Shown one piece after another: positions 1 through 8,988 of a stretch of 64,000 nt of DNA. The stretch spans positions 6,262,001 through 6,326,000 of the forward strand of contig OZ253444.1 in assembly GCA_965261065.1 (NCBI GenBank), read 5' to 3'. The stretch comes from JAKZVK01 sp965261065 (GTDB taxonomy: Bacteria > Acidobacteriota > Terriglobia > Bryobacterales > UBA6623). Each line of letters begins with the position of its first letter. Within the stretch, counting starts at the first letter, position 1. The notes under the pieces are model-generated. The model had not been told where the DNA came from. It was given only the letters and a program-made list of their open reading frames with translations, and ran no database searches. Both the position numbers and the translations under genes were made by a program.

Positions 1-320
1 CAGAATGGCCGAGGGGTTAGCGCGAGGGCCGCTGAGCCCTCTTGATATGTTGAGGAAAGGTGCTCGTCCCTGCCCCGGCCTCTCTGTCTTGGTGCCTTCG
101 CCCGTCAGGGCGTAGTCCCGCAGGTCCATCCCATCGCTAGCTGATTGAAGGAAACCGGGAGGCTGTTTCAGCCTTCGAGGGGCTCGTGCGCGCGATGGGA
201 AGGTTCAGGCCGCAAGGCTGCGCCCATCCGGAAGTATCGCTTGTTACAGCGAAAACCCTAAAAAGCCGACTAGCTTACTGGTTGTTGCCGTAGGCCACTG
301 TAGGTCGGAGGTATAGCCTT
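1..320. other. Non-coding leader upstream of the beta-helix gene
   Basis: No convincing gene is visible here. The segment carries several imperfect hairpins, including GATGGG near 196 pairing with CCCATC near 225 around an inner AGGCCGCAAGGCT element. It lies directly upstream of a secreted beta-helix gene, so a structured 5' leader or promoter region is possible. I compared it mentally with c-di-GMP and cobalamin riboswitch cores and found no match. Confidence 0.3.
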
Positions 321-1850
321 ATGCCTGGTTTGATCGGCCGGTGGGCCGTGATGGTTGTGTGTGGAGCCGCCCTGGTCGGCTCAGAGTTGGGAGCGAGAGA
401 TTTCTACGTTGCTCCGGATGGAAGCCCGCGCGGGAATGGATCGCGTCGGAGTCCGTGGGACGTTGTGACGGCGCTGGCCCAGCCGCGACGCGTGCAGGCC
501 GGGGACACGATTCGGTTGCTGGGCGGCCGCTACGTACCGCAGGAGACGCTGGTGAGTTCGTTGCAGGGTGCGCCGGGACGTCCCATCGTCGTCCGGCAGA
601 TGGCGGGCGAACGAGCCACCATTGATTGCGTCGCCATCACGGCGAAGCAACCCGGCTCGGACTGCTTGCGCATTGTCGGCGCACACACCTGGTACTGGGG
701 CTTCGAGATCATGAACTCGAGCACCGTTCGTTGGACGAACGTGACCGGCAGTACGGGCGACCCTCGCGGCATTGGGCTGCACAGCCAAGCCGGGCCAGGT
801 ACCAAGCTCATCAATCTCGTGATCCACGATGTGGGGACGACGCTGTTCGAGTCGCAGCCCACCGGCATTGAACTGTACGGCATGATTGCATACAACACCG
901 GTTGGGATGCGCCCGACCGTAGCCATGGGCCCGGCTTCTATATCCGCAATCGATCGACCTCGCCGACGAAGCTGATTCGCGACAACGTCCTATTCCAGCA
1001 CTTCCGGCAGGCGTTGCAGGGGTTCGGGTCGTTCAACAACGTGTTCAGCAACTTCCTGGTCGAGGGCAACGTGCTGTTCAACAACGGCATCGGCCGTAGC
1101 GGCCTGCACCGCAACCTGATGTTCGGGAACAGCAACGCTGACCACCGCGACAATGCCTTCATCGAGAACTACACTTACTACGCCTCGGGCGGCGGGCGTG
1201 GCTCGAACCTGTTCGGACAAGCCGATGGAGGCTGCACCGGACTGACGCTGAAGGGAAACATCTTCTCACAGGGGCCGGGCCGCACCGCGGCTGAAATTCA
1301 CCGCTGCCAAGAGGTCGCCATTTCAGACAATCACTTCTACGGCAAGACCTCCTACAGCAACGCGGACGGCAAAATCGACGTTTCCAGCGAGTCGTTCCGA
1401 AAACACTTTCCCGAGAACCGCTACTTCGGGGATGGCGAGCCGGAACCGAAGGAGACGCTCATCCAAATCCGCGCGAACCAGTACGAGCCAAACCGCGCGA
1501 TCATTGTCGTCTACAACTGGGGCGGCGGCTGTTCAGTGCGCGCCGACCTTTCGCAGTTGGACATTCCGGAAGGGGCCCAATACGAACTGCGCAGCGTCCG
1601 AGACTACTACGGACAGGGCCTACGCGGACCGTATCGCGGCAGGCCTATCCGGATCCCCATGTCGGGCTGGCCGGTGCGGCAACCGATCGGCGAATTTGAC
1701 GGAGAACTGCCCGCAACGGAGCCGGAGTTTGGCGTGTTTGTGCTTACTTGGCGTGTTGCACCGTGGCTGAGCCACCGCGGCAGGATGTTGAGCCTGTTCG
1801 AGAGGGCGGGCCCGCGGAATGGCTCGTCTCTCGTCTGCGCAACCCCATGA
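321..1850 (+). CDS. Secreted right-handed parallel beta-helix repeat protein
   Basis: The 509-residue product starts with a hydrophobic signal-like segment (about residues 8-24, ending SELGA). Then comes the FYVAPDGSPRGNGS...PW opening typical of the DUF1565/pectate-lyase-like superfamily, followed by TIRLLGGRY and many Asn/Gly/Ile-rich coils (NNVFSNFLVEGNVLFNNG, SNLFGQADGG) typical of right-handed beta-helices. Such proteins bind or cleave polysaccharides outside the cytoplasm, and many are lyases or epimerases. It sits beside an exopolysaccharide operon, so processing of that polymer is a reasonable inference. No catalytic triad can be assigned with confidence. The last ~40 residues after GVFVLTWR are Arg-rich and may be an extension. 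Confidence 0.75.
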   Translation: MPGLIGRWAVMVVCGAALVGSELGARDFYVAPDGSPRGNGSRRSPWDVVTALAQPRRVQAGDTIRLLGGRYVPQETLVSSLQGAPGRPIVVRQMAGERATIDCVAITAKQPGSDCLRIVGAHTWYWGFEIMNSSTVRWTNVTGSTGDPRGIGLHSQAGPGTKLINLVIHDVGTTLFESQPTGIELYGMIAYNTGWDAPDRSHGPGFYIRNRSTSPTKLIRDNVLFQHFRQALQGFGSFNNVFSNFLVEGNVLFNNGIGRSGLHRNLMFGNSNADHRDNAFIENYTYYASGGGRGSNLFGQADGGCTGLTLKGNIFSQGPGRTAAEIHRCQEVAISDNHFYGKTSYSNADGKIDVSSESFRKHFPENRYFGDGEPEPKETLIQIRANQYEPNRAIIVVYNWGGGCSVRADLSQLDIPEGAQYELRSVRDYYGQGLRGPYRGRPIRIPMSGWPVRQPIGEFDGELPATEPEFGVFVLTWRVAPWLSHRGRMLSLFERAGPRNGSSLVCATP

Positions 1851-1987
1851 ATCCGACTGGTGCCGGCTAGGTTCCGCCGCTACTGGATCTCGGGCCGAGA
1901 CCTGGAGATGCCCCGGGCAACCTCTACCACGGGCACTTCCCCTTTTGAGTTCCCTCGCAGTTGAGTCACAGAACTTTCAAACTTCTA

Positions 1988-3081
1988 TTGAATCCCGCAA
2001 ATTATTATGACACTTTTTGATAGTTTGGAGCATCTATATATGTATGGGAAACCCCAAAGGTGTGAAGCGGGATTTCAAGGCCCTGGAGAAGCGCCGTTTC
2101 GAAGCGATGCGGCTGCTCCACCAAGGCCACAATCAGTCCGAGACGGCAAGACGGCTGAAAGTCGCTCGCCAAACCGTCAGTGCGTGGCGGCGGCAATACC
2201 GCGAGCAGGGTGCGGCCGGACTCCGCCAGGCCGGGCGCGCCGGACGCAAGCCGCTCCTCGATGCCGCACAACGCGAACGCCTGACGTCGCTGTTGCTGGA
2301 AGGCCCGCAAGCCCACGGCTTCCCCACGCCCCTGTGGAGCTGTCCGCGGGTGGCTCGGCTGATCGGAGACGAGTTCGGGGTCGACTACCACGAAGGCCAC
2401 GTCTGGAAGATCCTGCGAGCGCTCGACTGGAGCCCGCAACGCCCGGTCGGAAAGGCGCGCGAGCGCAACGAAGAGCAGATCCGCACCTGGAAGCGCAAGA
2501 CCTGGACGCGCATTAAAAAAAAGCCCACAACGAAGGCCGTACGCTCGTCTTCATCGACGAAAGCGGATTGAGTCAGAAGCCGCATCGCTGCCGCACCTGG
2601 GCGCCACGCGGCCAAACACCGGTGCTGCAGTTTAACTTCAATTGGGAGAAGCTTTCCGTCTCGGCGGGGCTGACGCTGCGTAACTTCTACTTTCGGCTCT
2701 ATCCCGGTGCGATCGGCAAAGAGCAAGTGATCGACTTTCTCAAGGCGTTGGTACGTCATATCGATCGGCCGCTGCTGATCGTCTGGGACCGGCTGCCTGC
2801 GCACCGTAGCCGCCTGGTGCAAGAGTTCATCCAACTCTCCGAAGGCCACATCGCAACCGAGTACTTGCCACCCTATGCGCCGGAGTTGAATCCGGTGGAA
2901 TACATCTGGGCTTACTGGAAGCAGCACGAGTTGCCGAACGTCTGTCCGAAGGACTACGGCGAGCTGAACGAGCGGGCCCGCAAGGCACTCCGCCGCATGC
3001 ACCGCAAACCGCGTTTGATCACGGCCTTCTGGAAACAGTCTTCTCTTTGCTTCGAGTGACGGGATATTATGCGGGACTCAA
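1988..3081 (+). mobile_element. IS630-family insertion sequence (1094 bp) with TA target duplication
   Basis: The element begins TTGAATCCCGCA and ends TGCGGGACTCAA, which are inverted-repeat ends (11 of 12 match). It is flanked by TA at 1986-1987 and 3082-3083, the target duplication expected of the IS630/Tc1-mariner superfamily. Its length and single transposase fit the family. It lies between the beta-helix gene and the fibre-like gene and disrupts neither. Confidence 0.9.
2044..3059 (+). CDS. IS630-family transposase made by -1 programmed frameshift
   Basis: Two overlapping frames form one transposase of about 338 residues. The first frame (ATG at 2044) carries an N-terminal helix-turn-helix region (ETARRLKVARQTVSAWRRQY). 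The second frame carries the DDE catalytic core: VFIDESG, IVWDRLPAHRS and ELNPVEYIW. The frames overlap at A_AAA_AAG (2517-2523), the dnaX-type slippery heptamer in the right register for a -1 slip that joins them. All three acidic residues are present, so the enzyme should be active if frameshifting occurs. A longer TTG start at 2017 is possible, but the conserved sequence begins near the ATG. Confidence 0.88.
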
Positions 3082-3156
3082 TAATTGGTTTCCTATCAAC
3101 AGCTTCTCATGCGAGGCGTCCGGCGGCTCGGTACTCGCGTGATAGTCTGGCGGCAG

Positions 3157-3221
3157 AAGGGGAAGTTCAGAATTAGCTCGTAGTGATCGTGCGGATACGG
3201 GCTTTTGCCGGACTTCCCCTT
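3157..3221 (+). promoter_or_regulatory. 12-bp stem-loop in the leader of the fibre-like gene
   Basis: Positions 3157-3168 (AAGGGGAAGTTC) pair with 3210-3221 (GGACTTCCCCTT), giving twelve pairs with one G-U, around a 41-base loop. The structure ends 31 bases before the ATG at 3253 and could control translation or be a remnant repeat. Function is unknown. Confidence 0.35.
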
Positions 3222-3252
3222 CGGTATCTGAATCTCTTTTCGAGAAAAGACT

Positions 3253-4506
3253 ATGTCACTCTTGCTGCTTCTCCCACGTAAATCAGGGCTTGTCCGTGTC
3301 GGCCTGGAGGCGTACTACGATTTTCAGAAGAACAACCTGCTGCGGCGTTCCGAAGAGTTCGGGAATGCGCTGTGGGGCACAGGTCCCGTAACGGCCAATC
3401 TCGAGGTTTCGCCGCGTGGAGACCTGACGGCCGATAGCGTGGCTGATCAGAGTGCGGCTGTGACGGAGGAGTACACGCAGGTTGTGCCGATCGTCTCGTC
3501 CACCGACAGCTACGCCTTCTCGGTGTACGTCAAAAAAGACAATGACGAATCACGCTTCCCGGAGTTCCGGATTCAACCGGCAGGAGGCGTGACGGAACCT
3601 CTGACGGCGGTACAGATCAACACCAAGACCGGTGCCCTGGCGCTCAGAACAGGTGGCGGCGCGCCGTTGGTGTCGGATGAAGGAGCATACTGGCGGGTTG
3701 CGGTGACGGAGACCGACAACGACTCGGGGAACACCGAGGTGCGCTGTTCCATCGTCCCCGCCTACTCCGCCACGCTTGGCGGCGCGGAGGATGTGACACT
3801 AACCGGGTCGATGGTTGTGTGGGGAGCACAGCTCAACACGGAGGTGGTCCCGGTCGCGTACGAGCCGACGACCGACAACCAAGTGATGGCCGATCGAAGC
3901 GGCAAAGCGCGGGACGGCCACCTAGGGCCTTCCACGTTCGAAGACGTGAACGACCCGCTATGGCGGACGCACCGCCTCGCCTTTGACGCAGAGAACGACT
4001 TTGTTTTGACACCGGCCGCCGCCACGCAGAACACCGAGGCGCTGACCCTGCAGATTGCCTTCAAGAAGACACCCGGCTCCGCCGAGACGGAGGACCGCGC
4101 GCTGTTCGGTCACAACTCGGGAGGCACCTACATTCGGTTCTTCACTGATACGATCATCGGCTTTTGGCTGAGTGCGAGTGTGAGTTCGGCACTGGTACAA
4201 GGTCCGGGTGGGGGGATCGCCGATGATGGGCTGTGGAAGATGATGACCTTTCGGTGGCAGGACGGGGTGGTTCAAGATCAGGTTCTGAACGAGGACACCC
4301 TCATTGCCTCCGACACTGCGACGCCCGCATCGGGCGTATTCGACAGCACGTATCGGGCGATCGGGCAGTACGCGAACGGGAAGTACTTCGACGGCGAGGT
4401 TGCGGCGGCGCTGTACTATCGCCGCTACTTGAAGGACGTGGAGGTGGCTCGGAACTATCGGGCGGTCAAGGCGGGGCTAGCCAGCCGGGGGATTGCACTT
4501 TCGTAG
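3253..4506 (+). CDS. Phage-fibre-like/LamG-like concanavalin-type binding protein
   Basis: The 417-residue product has no clear signal peptide beyond MSLLLLLPR. Residues ~27-205 (NLLRRSEEFGNALW...SVYVKKDN...WRVAVTETD...VVWGAQLNT) match the carbohydrate-binding-like domain common in phage head-spike and tail-fibre proteins. Residues ~220-410 (DRSGKARDGHLGP...LTLQIAFKKT...FDGEVAAALYYRRYLKDVEVARNYRAVK) look like a LamG/concanavalin jelly-roll domain. Such modules bind sugars or cap fibres. Here the gene sits next to an EPS operon and has no other phage genes around it, so surface-glycan binding is the most likely role. The exact function is not established. Confidence 0.65.
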   Translation: MSLLLLLPRKSGLVRVGLEAYYDFQKNNLLRRSEEFGNALWGTGPVTANLEVSPRGDLTADSVADQSAAVTEEYTQVVPIVSSTDSYAFSVYVKKDNDESRFPEFRIQPAGGVTEPLTAVQINTKTGALALRTGGGAPLVSDEGAYWRVAVTETDNDSGNTEVRCSIVPAYSATLGGAEDVTLTGSMVVWGAQLNTEVVPVAYEPTTDNQVMADRSGKARDGHLGPSTFEDVNDPLWRTHRLAFDAENDFVLTPAAATQNTEALTLQIAFKKTPGSAETEDRALFGHNSGGTYIRFFTDTIIGFWLSASVSSALVQGPGGGIADDGLWKMMTFRWQDGVVQDQVLNEDTLIASDTATPASGVFDSTYRAIGQYANGKYFDGEVAAALYYRRYLKDVEVARNYRAVKAGLASRGIALS

Positions 4507-4577
4507 CGGGCCGCGGGAATTGTCGGGAAGAAGTGAGTCGCGGGGGGTTAGGTTGTCGACGGTCGCCGCCCTGCGAT

Positions 4578-5318
4578 TCAGCGAGCGCCGTGCCCGGTCA
4601 GCACGACGGTCACGGTGCGACAAACGATCCGGATGTCCAGCCAAAACGACATGCGGCGGACGTAGTCAAGGTCGTAAGCAAGCTTTTTCAAGGACGCCTG
4701 GTCGCTCGCACAGTAGCCTGCGTTGACTTGGGCCCAACCCGTGATGCCTGGCCGCACCCAATGGCGTAACGGATAATTGGGAGCGATGTCCGCCAGCCGC
4801 GCCGCGATGGGCACTTGTTCCGGGCGCGGTCCCACCAAGCTCATCTCGCCGCGCAGCACATTCCACAACTGAGGGAGTTCATCGATACGATACCGGCGGA
4901 GCACCTTGCCCACCCGCGTGACGCGGGGGTCGTCGACTTGCGTCCACCGCCCTTCGTCGGCTGATGGGGTCGACTCGACGTGCATCGAACGAAGCTTGAG
5001 CAGTTCGAAGGGGCGTTCGCGAAAACCGAGGCGGCGCTGGCGATAGAGCACCAGGCCGGGTGAGTCGAGCTTGATCGAGATCGCTGCCAGCAGGAGCAAC
5101 GGCGCTGCCAGGATCAGCGCGGTCGCGGCGAGGAAGAAGTCCAGCGTGCGTTTGAGACGCCAAATGCAGGCCTTTTGCGGCTGCTCGGCGCCGGGCCGGG
5201 CCCGGAGGCTTTGCCTGTCGATGAGCTGCGTGCTCGCCGCAGGCCGGTTCGGGAGGGGTCCGGGCGTCGACGGAAACGCAGGTGAAGAGACGAACTCCTC
5301 TTGCAGTGTGCTTTCCAT
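4578..5318 (-). CDS. Initiating sugar transferase (polyprenyl-phosphate sugar-1-phosphate transferase)
   Basis: The 246-residue product is a bacterial sugar transferase of the WcaJ/EpsL/PssY type. It has a basic N-terminal tail, one membrane re-entrant hydrophobic segment (LDFFLAATALILAAPLLLLAA, ~residues 57-77), then the conserved core LYRQRRLGF, FELLKLRSM, YRIDELPQLWNVLRGEMSLVGPRPE and VRPGITGWAQVN. It would load the first sugar phosphate onto undecaprenyl phosphate on the cytoplasmic membrane face. It is the last gene of the minus-strand EPS block, 33 bases after the preceding glycosyltransferase. It is the short monotopic form and lacks the four-helix N-terminal domain of WbaP-like enzymes. 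Confidence 0.9.
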   Translation of the reverse strand: MESTLQEEFVSSPAFPSTPGPLPNRPAASTQLIDRQSLRARPGAEQPQKACIWRLKRTLDFFLAATALILAAPLLLLAAISIKLDSPGLVLYRQRRLGFRERPFELLKLRSMHVESTPSADEGRWTQVDDPRVTRVGKVLRRYRIDELPQLWNVLRGEMSLVGPRPEQVPIAARLADIAPNYPLRHWVRPGITGWAQVNAGYCASDQASLKKLAYDLDYVRRMSFWLDIRIVCRTVTVVLTGHGAR

Positions 5319-5351
5319 GGAACCTCTCAGTCGGAAGCAGGCGCTTCCGTA

Positions 5352-6422
5352 CTACATGGTTGGAGAAGTGCGGGTAAGGGATCCGAAGCTCGGGTTACCG
5401 CCGCGGCGTAGCAGATAGAAGTCCAGCACGCCACGCAGGAAGCCGTAGCCGAAAGCGTAGTGGAAGGCGCCAAAGATCAACGGGAGGACCGGCGCGAAGC
5501 CAAGCGCCGTGCGAGTTCGGCACGCACACAGCGTCGCCAGCACCACGGCCACCGCATAGGTTGCCAGTACAACCATGAGCGACTCACGAGCCGCCCCGGA
5601 CCACGGCGATGCGGCCGCCAGAACAACAAGAGCCGCCAGGAATCCGCCAGGCACCAGTTGCCTGACCGAGGCAGGAAGCCGATGCTTCTTGATGACTCGG
5701 GCCTTCCAATAACCGTACTGCGTGTACTGCTTGAATAGGCTCGCGATCGAGCCGCGCGGCGCGTACCATGACCGAATGCGCGGCGTCTGCCAAATCCGGC
5801 CTCCACTGCGACGGATGCGCAGGTTCAGTTCGTTGTCTTGGCTGCGCGGGAGCGACTCGTCGAACAGACCGTATTGCTCGAACGCTTCCTTGCGCCAACA
5901 GCCCAGGTACACCGTATCCACCGGCCCTTCATACGACTTGGCATGTGCCTTGCCACCTCCGGAAACGAGTAGCGAGTCGAACACCAGCGCAACGGCCCGC
6001 GAGACGTAGTTGTCACCCTCGGCGACCCAGGGCCCTCCGACGCTGTCCGCTCCCGACGCCTCGAGTGTGGTCACACACTGCGCTATGTAGTCCGGCGCGT
6101 AGCGAGTGTGAACGTCCATTCGCAGAATGACGGAGCCGGTAGCCGCTCGGATTGCACGGTTCAACCCGGTCGACACGATCTGTTCCGGGTTGTCTAACAC
6201 CTGCAACCTTGGGTGCTTGCGCCCGTACTCATCAAGGATGGCTCTCGTTCCGTCGCCGCTTCTTCCGTCGGCGACCAGTATTTCCAGCTCGAAATCCTGG
6301 TTTGCCGTTTGTTGAAAGAGTTGGCCAAGGAAACGCCGGATGTGAGCAACCTCGTCGCGGCAAGGGACGATGACCGAGACGCGCGGAGGTCGAGATCCCA
6401 TGGCTTCGCGATCAGAGTGCAT
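5352..6422 (-). CDS. GT2-family glycosyltransferase, ExoA-like
   Basis: The 356-residue protein opens with VSVIVPCRDEVAHIRRFLGQL, contains LVADGRSGDGTRAILDEY and LRMDVHTRY (the DxD-like metal site of GT-A GT2 enzymes), and ends with two or three hydrophobic helices (GGFLAALVVLAAASPW; SLMVVLATYAVAVVLATL). This layout resembles succinoglycan ExoA-type transferases. It should add a sugar to the lipid-linked repeat unit at the inner membrane. It overlaps the upstream SGNH gene by 11 bases (ATG at 6422); a second ATG at 6401 nearer the conserved start is an alternative. Confidence 0.88.
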   Translation of the reverse strand: MHSDREAMGSRPPRVSVIVPCRDEVAHIRRFLGQLFQQTANQDFELEILVADGRSGDGTRAILDEYGRKHPRLQVLDNPEQIVSTGLNRAIRAATGSVILRMDVHTRYAPDYIAQCVTTLEASGADSVGGPWVAEGDNYVSRAVALVFDSLLVSGGGKAHAKSYEGPVDTVYLGCWRKEAFEQYGLFDESLPRSQDNELNLRIRRSGGRIWQTPRIRSWYAPRGSIASLFKQYTQYGYWKARVIKKHRLPASVRQLVPGGFLAALVVLAAASPWSGAARESLMVVLATYAVAVVLATLCACRTRTALGFAPVLPLIFGAFHYAFGYGFLRGVLDFYLLRRGGNPSFGSLTRTSPTM

Positions 6423-7545
6423 ACCGCAGGTCTATCGAGAAACGGTCCGACAACCAGCGAGCGACGAGGAAGTGGTCCGCAGTGTTCAGGTGCCCGTCCA
6501 GGCGAAAGTATAAGTCGTCGCCGTTCTTGCGGTACTCCTCAACAAGCGCTTCTTGCCCTGAAATCCACCGAAACCCCTGTCTAACCGCAAACTCCCCCAT
6601 GGAGCGATCAATGTGATCGACATCCACGCCGTCGGGAGCAAGTTCGCTTGCCTCGGCGATCACCTGAAACTGCTGTGGGAGAGAGACCACCGCAAACGGG
6701 ACGCCCGCTTGCCAACACAAAGAGGCGGCCGTTGCAAGAAGGCTTTCCGTCGTCTCAAGCTGACGGCGGCAGTGGTCAGAGAGCGGAACACTAAAGTACT
6801 CCCGGCGGGCGCTGTTGGAGTACAGCGCCACGTAGGAAGGGTCGAAGGAGAGCAGCAGTCTCTTGCCCAAGGTCACGACATCGAAGTCGGAACGCTTGTC
6901 CCGGCGAGTACGTACGCGCGACGGCATGCCACGAGAGGTCGTTGACGTCAACGTCGCGCCGGCCTCCAGTGGCCCATTGGTGAAGAGGTCGTTGGGCAGG
7001 AATACGAGCAGAACGAAGTTGGGCTACACCTGGGGCAGGAGTCTCTCGAGCAACAACACCTCTGAGCGGGTGTCGGCGCCCCTCCGCCCGGCGTTGATGA
7101 CCTCGAAAAGGAGTCCGTCTTGCCGTAGTGCATGTTGTAGCCGCACCGGCCAAGTTTTTTGGTAAGCCACGCCGGATCCGAAAGTAAAGGAATCGCCCAA
7201 CAGGAGAAGACGCTTGGCCGAAGTCGCCGCCGCGGTCGGTTCGGCGGCCGTTCGAAACCCACGGTGGTCGGTGTGATACTCCACGGAGTATTCAGGGCCT
7301 TCGACGACGAACCGTGTGTTCGCGCGTATTGGCTGTCCCGACCCCGACTGTTGGCTCATCGAGGAAGCGGATTGAACGACTCGCAGAGTCTGGGGCCACC
7401 AGGTACGCAGTGCCAGCTCGGCAGCGGAGAGAAGTAAGACCGCTAGGCCGGCGGCAAGACCGAAAGCAGCCATCGAAAACCAGTGGCGCCCGGCGGACGA
7501 ACGCTCGATGCCGGCCGGCAAACGAGCTGCGCCGGAATTAGCCAT
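6412..7545 (-). pseudogene. SGNH/GDSL hydrolase-like protein interrupted by an in-frame TAG
   Basis: One reading frame of 377 codons is interrupted by a single amber codon at 7024-7026; there is no frame change. The upstream part has a membrane anchor (AAFGLAAGLAVLLLSAAELAL) and the SGNH block LLLLGDSFTFGSG. After the TAG the same frame continues PNFVLLVFLPND and runs to a candidate catalytic His near DDLYFRLDGHLN (DxxH). SGNH enzymes of this type in EPS loci often handle O-acetyl groups. The context VLLERLLPQV*PNFVL suggests CAG (Gln) became TAG. It may be a true nonsense mutation, a sequencing error or, less likely, suppressed. The gene lies in the EPS operon between the CapK-like gene and a GT2 gene. 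Confidence 0.8.
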
Positions 7546-7569
7546 GGCGGATCACTAGTTGACCGGCGC

Positions 7570-8988
7570 TCAGATCCGTACGAGCGGCTGTGCCACGTTA
7601 GGGCTTCGAACCACCGACCGAAACTTCCCGTTCGGTCCACGTGGAATCCGGTCCGTCGGCTGCAGGACGACCTCGACGGTCCCCAAGCGATCTCGAAGGC
7701 GTTCACTCAGGAGGCGTCCGGAGCGAGGCGTGAAATCCATCGTCGGCACGTACACGACCCTGATTCGGTCGAGCCCCTCCTGGACCACTTGCGCCTCGCG
7801 GATTGGCAGGTCGGCCTTGAAGACTGGGTCGAGGCGGCCCACGGGCCGGCCGTCGCGCGAGTAGAGCACGTCGTCGCAGCGGCCGTCGATCGGGGATAAG
7901 AGCGGCAGGCTGCGGCCGCAAGCGCAAGGAGTATAGGCATCGGGGCTTTGGCCGCGGTCGCCGACGCGATAGCGAATGAGAGGCATGTCGGCGTCTAGCA
8001 GGCTCGTGCAGACGAGGTCTCCGATGCTGCCGGCCGCCACCGGGCGGTCACCTTGGCATACCTCCACAAAGCCCATGTCCGGCCACTGATGCAGGTGGCC
8101 GTGCTCACACTCCCCCGCCCCGGCGACCAGCTCGACCATGCCATACGTTTCTTTCACGGGGCAGTCGAAGGCGCGCTCAATGACCCGCCGTTGGTAGGCG
8201 TAGACAGGTTCGGCGTTGGCGATGACCACCCGCACGTTGAGTCGTTGGTCGCCACGCTCCCCGCGCGCCCCCATCTCCAGGGCCCCTTGGGCGAGTGCGT
8301 AGAGGGACGAAGGATAGCCCCAAAGGTATTCAACCCGATGGTGGCGCAGGGCTTGGAGATAATCGGGGATGTGTTCGGCCGAGAGATGATAGGAGGAGAG
8401 GTATAGCTGCCGCAGGCCTGCATTCCACACCCAGAACGGCGGCTGATCTTGGTGCGCGGGCACCACTAGGCGGCCGCCAATCATGGCCCAGCGATTGTGG
8501 CGCGACACACCGTACCAACGGCGGCGGCGCGCTTCGTAGAGAGCGTATCGGTTGCGGATCGTCGAGTGCGATCGCCACAAAGTCAGCGGCGTACCGGTCG
8601 AACCGCTGGTGTGCTCGGTCGTCATCGACCGCGGGTCGCAGTCGTCCGCCACGAATGCCCGGGAATTCTGACGCAGCTGCTCTTTCTCAAGGACCGGCCA
8701 ATTTTCGAGTTTCTGCCAGGAACGTCCTCGCATCCGCCCGTGCTGCCAGATCGTACGATAGAACGGAACATGCCGAGCGGCGCTGTCGAGGACAAACGCC
8801 AACCGCGCTTCCCTCCACATCTGCCAGCGTTCGTGGGACCACGTTTCACGGTCCAGTGCTTCGTCGACGAGGCGTTCCGTCTCGGGGCCGTAACGCTCAA
8901 ACCGAAGTTTGAAGCCGTACGCACTGGCGGCGGCCGAGCGCAGCCTCGCGGGCAGACGATGATACAGGCGTAGGTAGATGTCGCTCAT
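7570..8988 (-). CDS. CapK/PaaK-like adenylate-forming enzyme
   Basis: The 472-residue product (ATG at 8988, overlapping the upstream stop as ATGA) resembles the phenylacetate-CoA ligase/CapK family found in capsule loci. It shows the nucleotide-binding loop EHTSGSTGTPLTLWRS, the YGMVELVAGAGE adenylation motif and the PLIRYRVGDRG motif, followed by the small C-terminal domain. Activation of an acyl or amino acid group for decoration of the polymer is plausible, but its substrate cannot be read from sequence. A longer reading to 9228 would run through the neighbour and lacks family similarity, so the shorter start was chosen. Confidence 0.83.
   Translation of the reverse strand: MSDIYLRLYHRLPARLRSAAASAYGFKLRFERYGPETERLVDEALDRETWSHERWQMWREARLAFVLDSAARHVPFYRTIWQHGRMRGRSWQKLENWPVLEKEQLRQNSRAFVADDCDPRSMTTEHTSGSTGTPLTLWRSHSTIRNRYALYEARRRRWYGVSRHNRWAMIGGRLVVPAHQDQPPFWVWNAGLRQLYLSSYHLSAEHIPDYLQALRHHRVEYLWGYPSSLYALAQGALEMGARGERGDQRLNVRVVIANAEPVYAYQRRVIERAFDCPVKETYGMVELVAGAGECEHGHLHQWPDMGFVEVCQGDRPVAAGSIGDLVCTSLLDADMPLIRYRVGDRGQSPDAYTPCACGRSLPLLSPIDGRCDDVLYSRDGRPVGRLDPVFKADLPIREAQVVQEGLDRIRVVYVPTMDFTPRSGRLLSERLRDRLGTVEVVLQPTDRIPRGPNGKFRSVVRSPNVAQPLVRI

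Noticed and set aside
1..320. Cobalamin or c-di-GMP riboswitch upstream of the beta-helix gene
   Set aside because: A GCCACTG near 290 and some hairpins are present, but the other conserved core elements and their order are missing.
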